A DNA stretch of 64,000 nucleotides from Maridesulfovibrio sp. (GCF_963678865.1 NZ_OY787459.1:2260501-2324500), one strand, 5' to 3'; positions 9,465 through 18,284 are shown, counted from the first letter of the stretch. Translations and numbers: made by a program. Notes: generated from the letters alone by a model not told the origin.

Positions 9465-10166
9465 ATGGCAAATAACATTTTAGTCATCGAGGACGACGCC
9501 GATCTACAGCAACTTCTTAAAGAATATCTTGCCGGATTCGGTTATACAGTCCATTCCGAAGGAACGCCCGAAGCAGGTTTGGAAGCCTTAAAATCCCTTT
9601 CTCCCGACCTGCTCATTCTGGATGTTATGCTCCCCGGAATAAACGGCTTCGAGGTCTGTCGCCGTGTTAGGCAGGACTCACAGATCCCGATCATCATGCT
9701 GACCGCTCGCGGTGACGTAATGGACCGGGTGGCCGGACTTGAAATCGGGGCTGATGACTACTTGCCCAAGCCGTTTGAACCTCGTGAACTAGTCGCCCGC
9801 ATCCAATCCATCCTGCGTCGCAGCCAGCATAATACGATGTCCGAAATAGGAAAAGGAGAGTTCGGTTCACTTCGTATCGACTTCGATGTCCGTGCCGCGC
9901 TGCTCAATGAGGAAGACATTGGCCTGACCACCAATGAATTCAACGCCCTTGCCGTTTTGGCTCGCAACCCCGGAAAAACATTCAGCAGGGACGATCTTAT
10001 GCAAGAGCTGCGAGGACTGGACAGTGAATCATTCAACCGCTCCATAGATATCACCATGAGTCGCATCCGCCAGAAGTTAGGCGACGATCCCAAGTATCCC
10101 AGATACATCAAAACAATCTGGGGAACCGGCTATGTCTTTATTGGACAAGGAAATGAAGATGGCTAG
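9465..10166 (+). CDS. OmpR-family response regulator
   Basis: The product has 233 residues. The receiver domain (about 1-120) shows the acidic pair in VIEDDAD, the phospho-acceptor Asp in LLILDVMLPG, Thr in MLTARG and Lys in LPKPFEP. A winged-helix output domain follows (about 135-228, ending YIKTIWGTGYVF). ATG 9465 is chosen because GAGG precedes it; upstream in-frame codons lack a site. The kinase gene overlaps its end, so the two form one operon. The 10-bp direct repeats at 9114-9133 upstream are a possible target. Confidence 0.93.
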   Translation: MANNILVIEDDADLQQLLKEYLAGFGYTVHSEGTPEAGLEALKSLSPDLLILDVMLPGINGFEVCRRVRQDSQIPIIMLTARGDVMDRVAGLEIGADDYLPKPFEPRELVARIQSILRRSQHNTMSEIGKGEFGSLRIDFDVRAALLNEEDIGLTTNEFNALAVLARNPGKTFSRDDLMQELRGLDSESFNRSIDITMSRIRQKLGDDPKYPRYIKTIWGTGYVFIGQGNEDG

Positions 10167-11463
10167 AGTTTGTAGAAAAATCAGGCAATCCCTGTTCACT
10201 AAATTGGCCTTGGTGCTCGTCATGGGGGTTGTGGCCATTAATGCCGTCACTATGCATCTATACTCCACCCAGAAACGTGAACATGACACCACGTTAAACC
10301 AGAGTTTACTGCAGTATGCGCGTTACCTTGCCGGCCGAGTCGGCTCCCCGCCGGACAGGAGTAAGGCGGAGGCTCTAGCTCGCCAACGGCCTATGCGCAT
10401 CACCTATACGGGAAAAAATTCATGGATTGTTGGTGAAACGGAAGAGAAATTTCCAGAAAGATTCCTTGCTCCACGCTTCTCCCAAGAAGGAATTGAAATA
10501 CTCAATCTTCATGAAAATTATAGACTGCGTGTTCCGCTCGCCTCTGGTGAGCTCTTGACTTTTGATCTGTTTTCCACAGAAGCCGAACGGTCTGCGTTGC
10601 GTCAATTCGGGATTTATTCCCTCGTGGGCTCTTGCCTGATCATGCTGGTCATCTACCTTGTCCTGCGGCTCCTTCTTCGTCCCATTGAGTGGTTGACTGA
10701 AGGGGCTGAGTCTGTCCGGGATGGCAGGCTTGATACACGTGTGCAGATGAGAGGTTCCGGCCAACTAAGAGAACTTTGCGAAACCTTTAACCAAATGGCG
10801 ATTCGACTGGAAACCCTTGTGACGGGACAACGGGATTTGGTGCTTGGAGTCAGCCATGAATTACGAACTCCGCTCACCCGCCTCAAGCTAAGACTTGAAA
10901 TGCTGGACACAGAGATCGACACCTCGGCTATCAAGCAGGATGTAGGGCAAATGGAAACCATGATCACCTCGCTGCTGGAAACTGCAAAAATGCACCATGG
11001 AGCCGATGGTATTCAGGCACAATCGGTGGATATGGCCCAACTCGTTGCCTATGTTGCGAGTAGTTATCAAGCCCAGCCCCCCGGGATTGTGTTAGATATT
11101 ACTCAAGATCCAGTTATGGCAATGGTCGATCCCCAAAAAATAACGATGGCCTTGAACATGTTGCTGGATAACGCAATCAAGTATTCCGCACCGGACGGTC
11201 CTCCTGTCGAAGTCTCGCTACAAGTGCGAAACTATGAGGTCAGCATTATCATCACAGACCACGGCATAGGCATTCCGGAAGAATCGATCAGTCACCTTTT
11301 CGATCCTTTCTATAGAGTTGATGAATCCCGAACCCGTGACACAGGGGGGTATGGTCTGGGCCTTTATCTTTGCCAAACAATCATAAAAGCTCATAGGGCG
11401 CATATTGAAGTGGTGAGCACCTTGGGCGCGGGCACGACGTTTCGGATAACTTTTCAATCGTGA
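10159..11463 (+). CDS. Membrane sensor histidine kinase, CpxA/RstB-like layout
   Basis: The protein has 434 residues if it starts at ATG 10159, which has AAGG eight bases upstream; in-frame ATG 10153 is possible. It has a transmembrane helix near residues 10-32, a periplasmic part of about 120 residues, a second helix (SCLIMLVIYLVLRLLLRP), a HAMP linker, the H box VSHELRTPLTRL, N box LLDNAIKYS and G boxes DHGIGIPEE and GYGLGLYL. It overlaps the response regulator gene by a few codons and should phosphorylate it. The sensed signal is not evident. Confidence 0.93.
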   Translation: MARVCRKIRQSLFTKLALVLVMGVVAINAVTMHLYSTQKREHDTTLNQSLLQYARYLAGRVGSPPDRSKAEALARQRPMRITYTGKNSWIVGETEEKFPERFLAPRFSQEGIEILNLHENYRLRVPLASGELLTFDLFSTEAERSALRQFGIYSLVGSCLIMLVIYLVLRLLLRPIEWLTEGAESVRDGRLDTRVQMRGSGQLRELCETFNQMAIRLETLVTGQRDLVLGVSHELRTPLTRLKLRLEMLDTEIDTSAIKQDVGQMETMITSLLETAKMHHGADGIQAQSVDMAQLVAYVASSYQAQPPGIVLDITQDPVMAMVDPQKITMALNMLLDNAIKYSAPDGPPVEVSLQVRNYEVSIIITDHGIGIPEESISHLFDPFYRVDESRTRDTGGYGLGLYLCQTIIKAHRAHIEVVSTLGAGTTFRITFQS

Positions 11464-11526
11464 TTTAATTACTTCAGATTTTCTACTGAGGATGATTTTA
11501 GTGCGTCAAGCCCCTGAATAAGGAAC

Positions 11527-11631
11527 CATATTTTAGATAAAACAAAAGGGCTTACACATTAAGTGTAAACCCTTGATTTTATTATGGAGCCAACGATCGG
11601 AATTGAACCGACGGCCTGCTGGTTACGAATC
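11527..11631. repeat. attL: direct repeat with tRNA-Thr 3' part and terminator
   Basis: This copy holds a partial tRNA (11585-11631) and the hairpin AAGGGCTTACAC/GTGTAAACCCTT at 11546-11574, which has one mismatch in the stem. It matches 24542-24646. The identity ends at 11631, where the intact gene continues into the anticodon-stem bases on the other side. The hairpin also lies 80 bases after the sensor kinase stop and may end that transcript. Confidence 0.9.
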
Positions 11632-11750
11632 TTTACCGACATTTTTCCCACAGCTTCCCAACACTTCCATTAATCCATTTGTTTAAAAGAACTAATCCTG
11701 CTATAGACTTCCCTAAAGCACATTTACTATCCCCACCCGTCCCGACCAAA

Positions 11751-11779
11751 GTGGGGACAGAAAACGGGGACAGTCCCCA
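11751..11779. repeat. GGGGAC repeat cluster at left element end
   Basis: Two GGGGAC units are separated by CAGAAAAC-type spacing (11753-11771). The second forms a hairpin with GTCCCC (11767-11779), and a third inverted unit (TCCCCA) lies near 11730. The same paired unit occurs just inside the right repeat at 24520-24538. Terminal repeats in both ends suit arm-type binding sites of the recombinase or its accessory factor; function is inferred. Confidence 0.5.
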
Positions 11780-11795
11780 TTTAAAGGAAGTGAAA

Positions 11796-12998
11796 ATGGC
11801 AAAGTGGATCAGCGTAAAGGATGAGTTCGGCAAAAACTGCGGTGTACGCTACCGCACACACGAAACCCGCAAGCATGGAATCATGGCTGACAGATATTAC
11901 GCCATTCGTTTTCAGGTGAACGGCAAGCGTGTTGAAGAGGGCTACGGCTGGGCCTCAAATGGTATATCTGAAAAGATGGCCATTGAAAAAGCCAAGGAGC
12001 TGAAAGCAAAAGCCCGTGCCGGGGAAACCAATTTTCGCCTCAGACATGAAAAAGAAGCCCAGATCCAAGCCGAGCTTGAAGAATCCCTCAAAGGCTCCAT
12101 AGACCAACTTTTCAACGCTTACGTTGCCGATCTCAAGGGCAAGGGTAAAAAATCATGGAAAGAGGTTCAACGCGCCCTGCTCACTGGCAAGTATGCCGCG
12201 GTAAACTTCATAGGCCGGGACGTAAAAGCCAAGCGCATTACACCGAAGCATATACAAGCCCTTTTGAAGGAAACATATAAGCGCGGCCCGTCCATGGCCT
12301 CACACCTCCGGGGCTACCTGCACAGTGCTTTCAGCTATGGAATTGTGCGCGAACACGACTACACCCGCGCTGCACAGGAAATCACTTTCGACATCAGCAA
12401 CAACCCCGTTGCCGCCATTCCCAAAGATTCAAAGGCTGAAAAGGTCGGTGAACGAGTTCTTACATCTGAAGAGCTGAAAATCGTCTGGCACGAGTGCAAC
12501 CAGCCAGCAATCAAGTTAATTATCGCTACTGGCGGTCAGCGCGTGCTTGAAATTCTGGAGTGCAAGAGAACTGAATTTGATCTTGAGGAGAACCTTTGGG
12601 TTATCCCCGCCGAAAGGGTCAAGAATGGTCGTGAACACGTTGTACCGCTCACAGAAAGGGCAAAAGAAATAGTCATGTCCAGAAAATCAAAATATCTGCA
12701 TCTCTTCCCCAACGCAGGCCGCCCCAGTGATCCACGCGAGATCCCCAGCTTAGGCCGTGCAGTGACCAGATTCTGCAAGCGCGTAGACATGAAGCATTGG
12801 ACACCGCGCGACCTGCGCCGCACAGTCAGAACCATGCTCGCCGACCAGCAAGTACCAAGCTACCTGCTCAACATCCATTTCAACCACGGAAAGCAGGAAG
12901 TCGGTGAAAAGCACTATGACAAGTCTTCACATCTGGCTGAAAAGTTGGAGGTTATGGGGGTGTGGGAGAATAGGCTTAAACGGATAGTTATTTGTTAG
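11796..12998 (+). CDS. Tyrosine recombinase (P4-type integrase)
   Basis: The product has 400 residues. ATG 11796 is chosen because AAAGGAAG lies just upstream. An N-terminal arm-binding part and a core-binding helical part precede the catalytic domain, which shows the first Arg in TGGQRVLEIL, the Lys hairpin KNGREHVVPL, TPRDLRRT for the second Arg and HYDKSSH for the tyrosine. The usual His of the HxLRRT box is Arg here, which is uncommon. Its position immediately inside attL and next to a tRNA 3' end marks it as the integrase of this 13-kb element. Confidence 0.93.
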   Translation: MAKWISVKDEFGKNCGVRYRTHETRKHGIMADRYYAIRFQVNGKRVEEGYGWASNGISEKMAIEKAKELKAKARAGETNFRLRHEKEAQIQAELEESLKGSIDQLFNAYVADLKGKGKKSWKEVQRALLTGKYAAVNFIGRDVKAKRITPKHIQALLKETYKRGPSMASHLRGYLHSAFSYGIVREHDYTRAAQEITFDISNNPVAAIPKDSKAEKVGERVLTSEELKIVWHECNQPAIKLIIATGGQRVLEILECKRTEFDLEENLWVIPAERVKNGREHVVPLTERAKEIVMSRKSKYLHLFPNAGRPSDPREIPSLGRAVTRFCKRVDMKHWTPRDLRRTVRTMLADQQVPSYLLNIHFNHGKQEVGEKHYDKSSHLAEKLEVMGVWENRLKRIVIC

Positions 12999-13309
12999 GT
13001 ATCAACAAATTCCTAATCCTTCCTAAAAAAGACTTGCACCTTGTTTTTCATAATTATAAAGATCATTATAAAAACGCTATCCAATGATACCACATTGCAG
13101 CATTATGTACTTAAAGTACATGAGGAGCATGGTTACGTAACTGTGTAGCTCTGGGCATATTGCAACGAACGGGTCCATATGGATTTGGGGCGATAACAAC
13201 CCCGATGCAAAAATTGGGAAAGGCTGTGTATCCTTCAAGTCTCATGACCTAAGAATGGTAATCTGGCCGAGGTTGGCATCAAAAAAAGGTTTAACGATTC
13301 TAGAACCAA
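12999..13309. other. Non-coding gap after the integrase
   Basis: I see no convincing gene, RNA or terminator in these 311 bases. The sequence is of mixed composition and contains no ribosome binding site until the HhH protein. Confidence 0.4.
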
Positions 13310-13531
13310 ATGAATAAGCAATTTAAATCCGTACGTATCAATACGGCTAATGCCAAAACACTCCAACAGTTAAAAGGCATCGGACCAAAATTAGCTGAAA
13401 AGATTATTGCGTACAGGAAATGCAATGGTCCTTTACTCGGCCTCAAAGACCTTACTAAGATAGAAGGAATAAATCATACCCTTGCAAAGTCTATTGCACC
13501 TGATATTAGTTGGCGCACAGAAATCATATAA
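13310..13531 (+). CDS. Small helix-hairpin-helix DNA-binding protein (ComEA-like domain)
   Basis: The product has 73 residues and is nearly all one tandem HhH domain: INTANAKTLQQLKGIGPKLAEKIIAYR followed by a second hairpin around KIEGINHTLAKSIAP. This is the fold of the ComEA C-terminus and of many DNA-repair proteins, which binds DNA backbone without sequence preference. There is no signal peptide or membrane anchor. The downstream membrane protein gene begins within or just after its 3' end, so the two are probably translated together. Confidence 0.75.
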   Translation: MNKQFKSVRINTANAKTLQQLKGIGPKLAEKIIAYRKCNGPLLGLKDLTKIEGINHTLAKSIAPDISWRTEII

Positions 13532-13536
13532 GAGGA

Positions 13537-14400
13537 ATGTTCCTCTCAACACTTGGATTGTGTCTCTTTTTCATATCTTTTTCTCGTATTAAAACAGTTA
13601 TAAATGGAAATTTAAACTTATCTCTGTACGTATTCAAATATTACACACTCGAGAATTACAAGTTAAATGGGATAATATTCATCATCCTCTCAATCACAGA
13701 AGTCTTGTCTGCTCTACTAGAACTTTGCATTGCCGCCAAGCTGATCTCGATTGGACTATCAACGACACAGGAAAAGATGGGGAAACTCATTCGTTCGACA
13801 ATTAACATTGCGATAATCGACCTTGCTGTAATTGTTATAAACGGAATATGCTTCATTGCAATAGAAAATAATTTTTCAAATCTGTTGAGCCACTTTGAGG
13901 TTCTTTACTCGGTACCAACTTATACAGGCCTGCTTACCTTTATTATATCTATAAGAATTGCCAAGAGCAACTGCTCCGAAAATATAAAAGTAATTCTTGA
14001 AAAATTATGCACAGCAAGTCTCATCTTGATGGCTATTGGGTCGATGTTACTTATCTACTCAGAAATATACTTCCACATAGATAAAACAACAATAATACCT
14101 CACATCATTGTATCGCTGATGTTTATCTGGCTTGGAATTGCAAATATACATAATCGGTTGCCTTACATTCAAATAATACTAAGTTTATCAAGAACACCCA
14201 CTTCGCAATCAATAAATGAAAGAGAAATAATTGCTGAATTACACACTACATACAATAATGATGAACTTGTTTTTATCCAACAATACTTGGAAAAAAACTT
14301 CCCAAAAGAACAAAGTCTCACAAAAACTATAACTAGCCATATCATCACAGCTATAGGCATTCTGGGAGTAATAATACAAACATGTCAACTTTTTTTCTAA
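13537..14400 (+). CDS. Polytopic membrane protein of unknown function
   Basis: From ATG 13537 the product has 287 residues; a TTG at 13510 would add nine. Six hydrophobic segments lie in the first 215 residues (for example GIIFIILSITEVLSALLELC and IIPHIIVSLMFIWLGIANI). A hydrophilic stretch rich in Glu and Asn follows (EREIIAELHTTYNNDELVFI), then a final helix at the C-terminus. The base composition is clearly more AT-rich than the chromosome. It forms a pair with the HhH protein, and its position beside the integrase is typical of variable cargo. I do not recognise the family. Confidence 0.65.
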   Translation: MFLSTLGLCLFFISFSRIKTVINGNLNLSLYVFKYYTLENYKLNGIIFIILSITEVLSALLELCIAAKLISIGLSTTQEKMGKLIRSTINIAIIDLAVIVINGICFIAIENNFSNLLSHFEVLYSVPTYTGLLTFIISIRIAKSNCSENIKVILEKLCTASLILMAIGSMLLIYSEIYFHIDKTTIIPHIIVSLMFIWLGIANIHNRLPYIQIILSLSRTPTSQSINEREIIAELHTTYNNDELVFIQQYLEKNFPKEQSLTKTITSHIITAIGILGVIIQTCQLFF

Positions 14401-14617
14401 TTTTATAATCTAAAACAACATGTTTTAGGTTATAAATAAATTTATCGTTCCAGAGGACTATCGTGCCACTGACTGCAAATAAAAGAACAAAGGGGGATCA
14501 CATTTACATCTTTAATAACAACTCAATTATACTAAAACCATATTCCCCTATTAAGATATATCTATCCTTAGCGTATTTAACGGAAAACATAAGGACATGA
14601 CACATAACACTCTTTGT

Positions 14618-16366
14618 TTATTTATCTAAAGGAGGCATTGTCATTTTTTGCGCTTTTTCGATATGATCTGGAAGCAGTATCCCCTCCAATAGTTGCATTG
14701 TAGACAAAAGACTTTTGTCGTTAATTCCGTTTTTTTTTGCTTTATACATATAGAAATATGCCATAACAATATCCACTTGCTGACGACTACCTGTCAAATA
14801 GCAAAGACCCAAATTAAACATTGCATCAGGAAATCCGCGGTTGCAGGCCTGTTTGAAGAATGATGCCGCCTTTACAAAATCCTTAGGAACACCTTTTCCA
14901 TGCAGGAACATTACGCCGAGGTTGTTCTGTGCAGCGGCACTCCCTTGTTCCGCCGCCTTCCGGTACCAAGCGACGGCCTCGACATCATCCTGCGGAACAC
15001 CTTTTCCCTCTGCGTACATTAACCCTAGATTGACCTGTGCAGCAGCATTACCTTGCTCCGCCGCCTTCCGGTACCAAGCGACGACCTCGACATCATCCTG
15101 CGGAACACCTTTTCCCTCTGCGTACATTAACCCTAGATTGACCTGTGCAGCAGCATTACCTTGCTCCGCCGCCTTCCGGTACCAAAAGACGGCCTCGACA
15201 TCATCCTGCGGAACACCTTTTCCCTCTGCGTACATTGAGCCTAAATTATTCTGTGCATTGGCATTCCCTTGTTCCGCCGCCTTCCGGAACCAAAAGACGG
15301 CCTCGACATCATCCTGCGGAACACCTTTTCCCTCTACGTACATCCAGCCGAGTTTGACCTGTGCAGCAGCATTACCTTGCTCCGCCGCCTTCCGGTACCA
15401 AGCGACGGCCTCGACATCATCCTGCGGAACACCTTTTCCCTCTGCGTACATTAACCCTAGATTGACCTGTGCAGCAGCATTACCTTGCTCCGCCGCCTTC
15501 CGGTACCAAGCGACGGCCTCGACATCATCCTGCGGAACACCTTTTCCCTCTGCGTACATTGAGCCTAAATTATTCTGTGCATTGGCATTCCCTTGTTCCG
15601 CCGCCTTCCGGTACCAAGCGACGGCCTCGACATCATCCTGCGGAACACCTTTTCCGCCTCCGTACATTACCCCGAGATTGGCCTGTGCAGCAGCACTCCC
15701 TTGTTCCGCCGCCTTCCGGAACCAAAAGACGGCCTCGACATCATCCTGCGGAACACCTTTTCCCTCTGCGTACATCCAGCCGAGATTGACCTGTGCAACA
15801 GCATTCCCTTGTTCCGCCGCTTTCCGGTACCAAGCAACGGCCTCGACATCATCCTGCGGAACACCTTTTCCCTCTTCGTACATCCTGCCGAGGTTATTCT
15901 GTGCACCAGCATTACCTTGTTCGGCTGCCTTCCGGTAGCAAGCGACGGCCTCGACATCATCCTGCGGAACACCTTTTCCGTATTGGTACATCCAGCCGAG
16001 ATTAGCCTGTGCATTGGCATTCCCTTGTCCCGCCGCTTTCCGGTACCAAGCGACGGCCTCGACATCATTCTGCGGAACACCTTTTCCCTCTGCGTACATT
16101 AACCCTAGATTGACCTGTGCAGCAACATTACCTTGTTCCGCCGCTTTCCGGTAGCAAGCGACGGCCTCGACATCATCCTGCGGAACACCTTTTCCCTCTG
16201 CGTACATTGAGCCGAGATTGTTCTGTGCTATAGCATCCCCCTGTTCGGTCTCAACCATTCCACTTTCAGAGGGCTCTGCATAAAGAGACGAAACATTTAT
16301 GAGTAGACTAAAAAGTAGTGTTAAGACCAAATATCCCCAAAAAATAATATAATTTGTTTGAGTCAT
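14618..16366 (-). CDS. Exported Sel1-repeat protein
   Basis: The product has 582 residues with an N-terminal signal or anchor (FWGYLVLTLLFSLLINVSS, then YAEPSES). Fourteen Sel1-type repeats of 36 residues follow, from residue 43 to about 546; most read G-N-A-x-A-Q-x-N-L-G-x-M-Y-A-E-G-K-G-V-P then QDDVEAVAWYRKAAEQ. Such repeats form helical solenoids that scaffold protein contacts in the cell envelope. The last two repeats and the C-terminal 40 residues are divergent. GAGAG precedes the ATG. The near-identity of repeats at DNA level suggests recent expansion. The binding partner is unknown. Confidence 0.88.
   Translation of the reverse strand: MTQTNYIIFWGYLVLTLLFSLLINVSSLYAEPSESGMVETEQGDAIAQNNLGSMYAEGKGVPQDDVEAVACYRKAAEQGNVAAQVNLGLMYAEGKGVPQNDVEAVAWYRKAAGQGNANAQANLGWMYQYGKGVPQDDVEAVACYRKAAEQGNAGAQNNLGRMYEEGKGVPQDDVEAVAWYRKAAEQGNAVAQVNLGWMYAEGKGVPQDDVEAVFWFRKAAEQGSAAAQANLGVMYGGGKGVPQDDVEAVAWYRKAAEQGNANAQNNLGSMYAEGKGVPQDDVEAVAWYRKAAEQGNAAAQVNLGLMYAEGKGVPQDDVEAVAWYRKAAEQGNAAAQVKLGWMYVEGKGVPQDDVEAVFWFRKAAEQGNANAQNNLGSMYAEGKGVPQDDVEAVFWYRKAAEQGNAAAQVNLGLMYAEGKGVPQDDVEVVAWYRKAAEQGNAAAQVNLGLMYAEGKGVPQDDVEAVAWYRKAAEQGSAAAQNNLGVMFLHGKGVPKDFVKAASFFKQACNRGFPDAMFNLGLCYLTGSRQQVDIVMAYFYMYKAKKNGINDKSLLSTMQLLEGILLPDHIEKAQKMTMPPLDK
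14730..16240. repeat. Tandem 108-bp DNA repeats coding Sel1 units
   Basis: About twelve consecutive 108-bp units inside the Sel1 gene are nearly identical in DNA, including wobble positions; only a handful of codons vary between units. Units toward the gene's 3' end are diverged. Such arrays change copy number by slippage or recombination, so the assembled count should be treated with caution. Confidence 0.85.
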
Positions 16367-16441
16367 TGAATGCTCTCTAGCTTCAGAATGTCAAATGGAA
16401 CTGTTAGCTTATTCGATTTCTCAATTAAACTAAATCTATTC

Positions 16442-16639
16442 TTAGGAAGAATCAGAGTCAAATGTGTAGGCAATTAGATAAGGTACAGAAACATTTCTTT
16501 GTTGCTTATGTCCGCAAGAGAACGAGGGCAGGAACGTAGCAGCTATCAAGTCGGAACCCTTACATCTAATCTTATACCCCATCAACAAAACAGTTGCTAT
16601 ATTCATCAAGCTGGCAAGTCTAAATAATCGCGCCCTCAC
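16442..16639 (-). CDS. Possible small protein downstream of the 16.6-kb gene
   Basis: A GTG-started frame of 65 residues begins seven bases after the stop of the upstream gene. It has a short hydrophobic segment (LASLMNIATVLLMGYKI) and two cysteines. The weak ribosome binding site and unusual start make it uncertain. No family is recognised. Confidence 0.3.
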   Translation of the reverse strand: MRARLFRLASLMNIATVLLMGYKIRCKGSDLIAATFLPSFSCGHKQQRNVSVPYLIAYTFDSDSS

Positions 16640-16645
16640 CAGCTC

Positions 16646-17209
16646 TTAATCCCAGCTACGATAATGCTTACTCAGCAACTTAAACAGATACTGAATATCC
16701 TGATCTGCAAGCTTTCGTTCCTGCTCAAGACATCTACGCAGCTCTTTCTTAGCTTCCTTTTCCAATTTCAGGTTGGTAGCTCTGGGCCAATCTGTGAACC
16801 AGCGACAAGCATCTGGCTCAACATCCCCGGTCGAATTGTCGTATGAAGGTTCAAAGAAACTGCGCATCTCTCCCCATTTCTCTCTATGCTGCTCACGGCA
16901 CTTATCAGCATAATTATGAGCGAAGTAACGATCTAAGATCATTTCGCAGACATGCATGGTATGCAGATCCCGGTCAGCTCCCACATAGTAAGGATTGCTC
17001 TCCAGCTCGCGCTGCATAAGCACAAGTTTGCGCTGCATGACCTTGAACAGCCCATCAGACGTATAATGACGGTCAGACCATATTACGGGAAACCATTGAT
17101 ATAAATTGCGTATTCCAAATTTTACTGCGCGATACCATTCATCAAGCAGTTCCCATGGAGCCGTTAAATAGTATGACCAGCGATAGTCCGGCATGATAAT
17201 CATTCCCAT
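16646..17209 (-). CDS. Uncharacterised phage- or plasmid-type protein
   Basis: The frame gives 187 residues from 17209, but GGGA placed eight bases before the in-frame ATG at 17194 favours a start five codons later. The protein is soluble, rich in Trp, Tyr and His, with a motif DLHTMHVCEMILDRYFAHNY and a charged C-terminal helix. It resembles hypothetical proteins from phages or plasmids in style only. I cannot assign a function. Confidence 0.6.
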   Translation of the reverse strand: MGMIIMPDYRWSYYLTAPWELLDEWYRAVKFGIRNLYQWFPVIWSDRHYTSDGLFKVMQRKLVLMQRELESNPYYVGADRDLHTMHVCEMILDRYFAHNYADKCREQHREKWGEMRSFFEPSYDNSTGDVEPDACRWFTDWPRATNLKLEKEAKKELRRCLEQERKLADQDIQYLFKLLSKHYRSWD

Positions 17210-17582
17210 TCGATTTAGACGTAGTTTTTGCTGCTATTGGCCTTGCTCGTCTTTGAAAAACCGCAAATAACCCCTACTCAGCAAAAGAAAAAGATCAATG
17301 TTTTCAATGTTTTTTACCTGAATTATTATTCAAAACTCAGCTACAAACATAAGCAGAATTTAATTTTAACTCAGACGTATTTTTGGATGTTTTTGACGTG
17401 AATTTGGTAGTTTTAAATTTTGCTCATCAACAGACTTTCGGAAAGACTCTCCACAAACCAAAAGAGAAAAGATCAATATTTTCAATACCATTTATAAAAA
17501 TCATTTCTGAATTCCAGCTCTTAGAATGGAGCTATTTTCAATTTTAATTCAGACGTGAATTTGGTAGTCGATGAGTCGTACT
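17210..17582. other. AT-rich gap with imperfect direct repeats
   Basis: No gene is seen. Two related stretches recur about 180 bases apart: an AAAAGATCAATRTTTTCAAT unit at 17288 and 17467, and a CAGACGT...GAATTTGGTAG unit near 17374-17413 and 17553-17570. This looks like an old duplication or a set of binding sites. Confidence 0.45.
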
Positions 17583-18143
17583 TCAGAACACAAACCACGC
17601 AATAGTGCCGACGACCAGCACCAGCGTTAACGCTCCTTCAACCCATTTCTGATTAACTAAAAATGGAATCCGCATATAACCTGTTTCGTCTGCAGGAAAA
17701 GGTTTCCGCGCAGGGATTCCCATCGGGGTCATGGCATCTAAAAGGAGATGGCTAGCCCATCCTATGGCTACGGGCTGGAGTCCTGCGATATAAAGAATGA
17801 TCGGGATAGGCCACCAGTGACTTATGGTTCTATGTACTTGCCACCATGATTTTTTAGCTGCCAGCATTTCATTGAATTCATCGCTTGAAAGCCATTCTCC
17901 AGCGTCAATTCTATGCTGTAAATGTGTAGCACGTTTATGACCTGAGAATGTTCTGTCTATGATATCTGGAAGTACTGCACCGAGAATCATCAAGAAGAGT
18001 GCGGCGAATTCATGATGTAATCCAGAGGGAAGCCATGCAGCGTTGGCGCAATAAAAATTTCTCATTTCTTGTCTGATTGAATCAGGTGTTTCCAGTAAGG
18101 CAATAACATTTATCGGAAGTAGTACGTGGGCTATGGTATTCAT
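17583..18143 (-). CDS. YdjM-like membrane-bound metal-dependent hydrolase (DUF457)
   Basis: The product has 186 residues. The signature is LGAVLPDIIDR early and HRTISHWW then SHLLLDAMTP later; these Asp and His residues form the presumed metal site of the YdjM/DUF457 family. Four or so hydrophobic segments place it in the inner membrane. The family is linked to DNA-damage induction in E. coli, but its reaction is not known. It lies in the mobile element after the transfer genes but separated from them by a terminator. Confidence 0.8.
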   Translation of the reverse strand: MNTIAHVLLPINVIALLETPDSIRQEMRNFYCANAAWLPSGLHHEFAALFLMILGAVLPDIIDRTFSGHKRATHLQHRIDAGEWLSSDEFNEMLAAKKSWWQVHRTISHWWPIPIILYIAGLQPVAIGWASHLLLDAMTPMGIPARKPFPADETGYMRIPFLVNQKWVEGALTLVLVVGTIAWFVF

Positions 18144-18216
18144 AGGAGTTGCACTAACTGATTTTAAGTATCGCTGTCCAATATTGATTATATCTATTCA
18201 GTGTTGCCATAAAAAA

Positions 18217-18253
18217 GCCGGCTCACCTGAAAGGAGTTCTCAGGTAAGCCGGC
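18217..18253 (-). terminator. Rho-independent terminator of the transfer operon
   Basis: GCCGGCTCACCTGA and TCAGGTAAGCCGGC form a 14-bp stem with one mismatch; read on the minus strand it is followed by TTTTTTAT. It closes the operon that ends with the MobC-like gene. Confidence 0.85.
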
Positions 18254-18284
18254 AATGATAAACCGCATTGGAATCAGCCACGAT

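Noticed and set aside
14841-15938. A 365-residue plus-strand frame with cysteine-rich repeats
   Set aside because: It is the exact antisense of the Sel1 repeats; its regularity comes from the 108-bp DNA repeat, and it has no ribosome site.
14730-16240. CRISPR-like tandem repetition
   Set aside because: Units are contiguous 108-bp coding repeats without unique spacers.
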